Source: Nymphaea colorata (taxonomy: Eukaryota; Streptophyta; Magnoliopsida; Nymphaeales; Nymphaeaceae). Taken from it: 64,000 bases of DNA. Below are positions 60,951-64,000 of this stretch, in pieces. The stretch covers positions 4,502,704 through 4,566,703 of the forward strand of contig NC_045139.1 in the NCBI RefSeq assembly GCF_008831285.2, in the 5' to 3' direction. A model generated the notes under the pieces. It was not told the DNA's origin. It made no database searches and was given only the letters and a program-made list of their open reading frames with translations. Both the position numbers and the translations under genes were made by a program. The first letter of the stretch is position 1, and every line of letters starts with the position of its first letter.

Positions 60951-61079
60951 GACATAGACCGAAAATAGCTGGGTTAAGCTATGAGGATAATGGCCAATTG
61001 GGTTGTGTCGTCATTATCAAGGACCGAGAAAGGATCCATGAAGGAGAAATGAAAGTATTGGAGTGTATCCTCAGATTTC

Positions 61080-61150
61080 ATGGTGGGGACTATCTTATCA
61101 TCTCCCCAACTAAAGAGTGTGTTTATCATCTCCCCAACTAAAGAGTGTGT
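61080..61150. repeat. Short tandem duplication (about 28 bp)
   Basis: TTATCATCTCCCCAACTAAA followed by GAGTGTG occurs twice in direct succession next to the LINE fragment. Confidence 0.8.
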
Positions 61151-61179
61151 GAGAAAAACTACATAGACGCTGGAAGGTA

Positions 61180-62478
61180 AAATGAACAATGCTGGCTGGA
61201 CTATGTTTTTTGGCCAATTTCAGGGGAGAATTTATGTGAAACACGGTGAAGCAACAGTTGATTTAGGTGGAACATGCCCATGATCCCCATGACTTTTTTG
61301 CTGACTTCAATGTATAGACATAGTTTGGTGGCTATGTTTGATTTCAATTTTTTGGTGAATGGTTACTGTTAAGGTCTGTTGGTCTTTCCTTGTATATGTC
61401 CATTTTGTTGAAATAAAGGAAAGGTCTACTTCAACCGCAGTTTTCAGTTTCTACATAAAAAAAATCCACCAGAATATTATGACATCCATAGAACTGAACG
61501 AAAATGATTGAAAAGCAAGCAATTATGTAAAGTGTATATAGAAATGGAGCTCTTGTAACATATTTTTTTAATATTGTGGGGCAAAATTGCAGGCTAGCAA
61601 CACCATGGACTGCACTGATTCCGAAATACTTAAAACAAGAATAAAATAAAAACTGATGAAACAATACTAAAACATAGACAAGCGACGATTTTGTCTTTTA
61701 TTTTCTATTTGATAACCTGAAAATGTACTTTTTTTTGTAGAATTCCGCACGGCAAGTAAACTCGGATTTGGCCTAAACCATAAACAGAAGAGTACTGGCG
61801 GAGATCAAGGTGAAATGACAACTCCATCACATCCTCCCCTACAATGGCTACAATGACCAGAACCCAATTTTTATGAATAACCTAGCTAGGGTTAAGTTTT
61901 CATCGCTCTTCTAAAAAACTTGGTTTTATCAAGATTACTTATTCTTTAAATCCCGCTTAAACCAAGTTTTGATGGCAAACAAACACTTTAAAGACCTGGT
62001 TTTGGAATGTCATTCAAATGCGCCCTCAAGTTAATTAAAAAAAATCTGGAGCCCACCAGAAAGCATTGCTGTCAGCTACTTTTTGAATCAGAGAAAGGTC
62101 AGTCAGATCAAAGTAGGCTGGGCATTTCAAGCTCAGCCTCGTTAAAATTAAAAAATAATTTTTAAATGTAAAATAAAAAATTTTAAATATAAAATATATT
62201 TTTAATAATAAAATATATATCATTGTTAAATAAAAATAATATAAAAATAAATTAAACCGAATCTGGCCTCGTTATCGGGCCTGCACAGGCTGATTTTTTT
62301 TTTTAGCTCAACCTATGCCCATCGGGCCAGTACCAGGTGCCCTTGGGCGGGTCAGGTACCGGGTGCTCTTGGGTACCTAGGCTCGATACCGAGGCTTAGA
62401 TTAGGGCCTATCAGCAGCATAAAATAAGCCATTCTATAAAGACAAAAGGGAAACTCTGCAAAAGAATAATTTTTTTCC
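61180..62478. other. Intergenic sequence before the Harbinger element
   Basis: No gene is supported. A GC-richer patch at 62265-62405 has words such as CCCATCGGGCC, GGGTGCTCTTGGGTACC and CTCGATACCGAGGC. It looks like a decayed repeat of unknown class. Confidence 0.5.
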
Positions 62479-64000
62479 TAAGGGGCCGTTTGATGGCCTG
62501 GAAAAAAATTTCTGGAAATATATTGCTGGAAATATAGGAAATGGAAAAATGGAATGGAAAAAAATTTTCCGATTCCAATTTTGGTGTGTGTGTGATGACT
62601 CAGAAATATATTTCCAATTCTATATTTCTAAGTTTGATAGTACAGAAATATATTTTCAGAAATTTAATTCTTAGTTTGATAATAAGGAAACATTTATCCA
62701 GATTTACAAAAACATGGCAACAACATGGTTATGCATGTATGAACGTATAAACCGGACATACTCGCCCACACAATCGATTGCATGAAAACAAAATCACAAT
62801 TTTAACATTCTAAACTGAGATATTCATTACGAAGTACTGAATTGTTGCCCAATTGCATTTCACGCTCCATTACGTGGATGCCACAACTCAATTATAAGGA
62901 ACATATAACAAACATGAAAGCCATAAAATTTCCAAAATTCAACAACACGTCAATAGACTATCAAACATACCATACAATTCAACAACAAGGCGCAACGTCA
63001 ACACAACATACATAGCCCCATCAATGATAAAATGTGCATCAAACCACATACATTGTCCCATCAGTGATAAAATATTTACATATTCCCATCAGTGTTCACT
63101 ATTCAAAAGAGCTTCAACGTTCAATAGAAAGCCAAGTGCATGTGTCGAGCATCCATAGAAGCAAATACATATGTAGTGTCTCTACACCATAAAAAAACAA
63201 AAAACACAAACAGAATCAAATTTTCCCCTTCCACGACCTTCGAACATTCGTCACAATTATGTCAGTGCTTCATCTTCCATCAGTCCTGAAAACATAAACA
63301 AAGACATCACATTTTCGAAGAGATTATGAAGATAAAAAGCGATAAAATGAAATTGTTATTGTACTGCGACAGAATTGTTTATGTGTGTGATAAGTTAATC
63401 CGCACCTACGAATTTGAAAATCTGTAAACATTTGAGATGTTATTGTACTGCGCAGATCATTATTCGATCCTCGACGAACACTTTGTGTCCTACTTTCATC
63501 CTCGTTTACAAACGATGTGCTCTCATTTGCATCATCAAATGCACTTTCATCAACATCAAACTGCTCTGCTTCAAGATTATGGTCTAAAATGAAATTGTGT
63601 AGAACACACGTGGCTAACACAATCGCAACTTGTGTATGGTAAGGGTACGACACTTGTGTTTTTAGTATAGGGAACCGTCCTTTTAATAAACCAAAAGCTC
63701 GTTCCACAGTTGTTCTTAACGATGAATGACGATGATTAAATAGTTCCTCTGCACATGTAACACGTCGTGCCCCAGGTGCATTAAATTCAGAGAGATGGTA
63801 TCGATGACCTCGATGTGGAGTTAGTAAACCACGTATGTTTGGATATCCTCCATCACCAAGGTAGTATTTCCCTACACAGTACAGTTATTATGAGTTCGAC
63901 ATTAAATGCAACTGTAACCTAAAAAGTACCAATATAGTAGATTCACAACCTAACCTGTAGGTATGAGAAGAGGATCGACATCGTTGTCTAGTGCACTGTA
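62479..64000 (-). mobile_element. PIF/Harbinger DNA transposon, truncated by the window edge
   Basis: One terminus is visible: TAA at 62479-62481 (the expected 3-bp target duplication class) followed by GGGGCCGTTTGATGGCCTGG, a typical Harbinger-type terminal sequence. Inside the element, the transposase gene reads leftward toward this end, from beyond 64000 to 63270. The other terminus and the accessory Myb-like gene usual for this superfamily would lie outside the window. Confidence 0.7.
63270..64000 (-). CDS. PIF/Harbinger transposase (DDE_Tnp_4 nuclease, HARBI1-like), 3' part
   Basis: The C-terminal half of a transposase that cuts and inserts DNA at TWA targets. Visible exons in reading order: beyond 64000 to 63955, 63406-63871, and probably 63270-63285. 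The first exon reads SALDNDVDPLLIPT. Splicing gives GKYYLGDGGYPN, which carries the second catalytic Asp. This is followed by RGLLTPHRGHRYHLSEF, the FNHRHSSLRTTVERAFGLL block with the catalytic Glu, KGRFPIL, and CVLHNFI. An acidic linker (DVDESAFDDANES) precedes ITSQMFTDFQIR. The reading frame has no stop or frameshift in the visible part, so the copy may be recent. If the last splice is not used, the frame runs to a stop at 63324. The first Asp and the N-terminus lie outside the window. Confidence 0.85.

Overview
This window is nuclear DNA of a flowering plant. The evidence is the AT-rich base composition, many GT-AG introns of 70 bp to about 2 kb, long (TA)n and (CT)n microsatellites, plant-type transposon remnants, and plant-type versions of every gene found. 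The species cannot be fixed from the sequence. There is no bacterial operon, CRISPR array, rRNA gene or convincing free-standing tRNA gene.

I rebuilt six protein-coding genes exon by exon; in each, all splice phases close into one open frame. From left to right: (1) a base-exchange phosphatidylserine synthase, + strand, 4380-11155, 12 coding exons, 424 aa; (2) a GT61 Golgi glycosyltransferase, + strand, 17704-20091, 6 exons, 527 aa; (3) its paralogue in convergent orientation, - strand, 25843-28672, 6 exons, 547 aa; (4) origin recognition complex subunit 4, - strand, 35501-43988, 16 exons, 423 aa; (5) chloroplast thylakoid TatC, + strand, 44991-49393, 4 exons, 347 aa; (6) a MATE/DTX transporter, - strand, 54748-59234, 7 exons, 493 aa. 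The right edge holds the 3' half of a PIF/Harbinger transposase gene (63270 to beyond 64000, - strand) together with that element's terminal inverted repeat.

The gene-poor stretches (1-2170, 11.3-17.3, 20.3-25.8, 28.9-35.5, 49.4-54.7 and 59.3-62.5 kb) hold mobile-element debris. This includes hAT-type MITEs, two of them with recognisable 8-bp target duplications, a Tourist-like MITE, a short LTR-retroelement remnant with a primer-binding site, a candidate tRNA-derived SINE, a dead LINE with a reverse-transcriptase zinc-binding domain, and several short tandem duplications.

The genes do not form a pathway. They serve ER lipid synthesis, cell-wall glycan synthesis in the Golgi, DNA replication, thylakoid protein export and solute efflux. 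The only functional cluster is the GT61 pair, a local inverted duplication whose stem-encoding small exons have diverged while the catalytic exon is conserved. ORC4 and TatC are divergent, with about 1 kb between their start codons. I see no clearly new biological system. The observations most worth a second look are the GT61 pair, a 25-nt near-copy of TatC exon 1 inside its own intron 2, a duplicated 3' splice site in ORC4, and the intact-looking Harbinger element at the edge.
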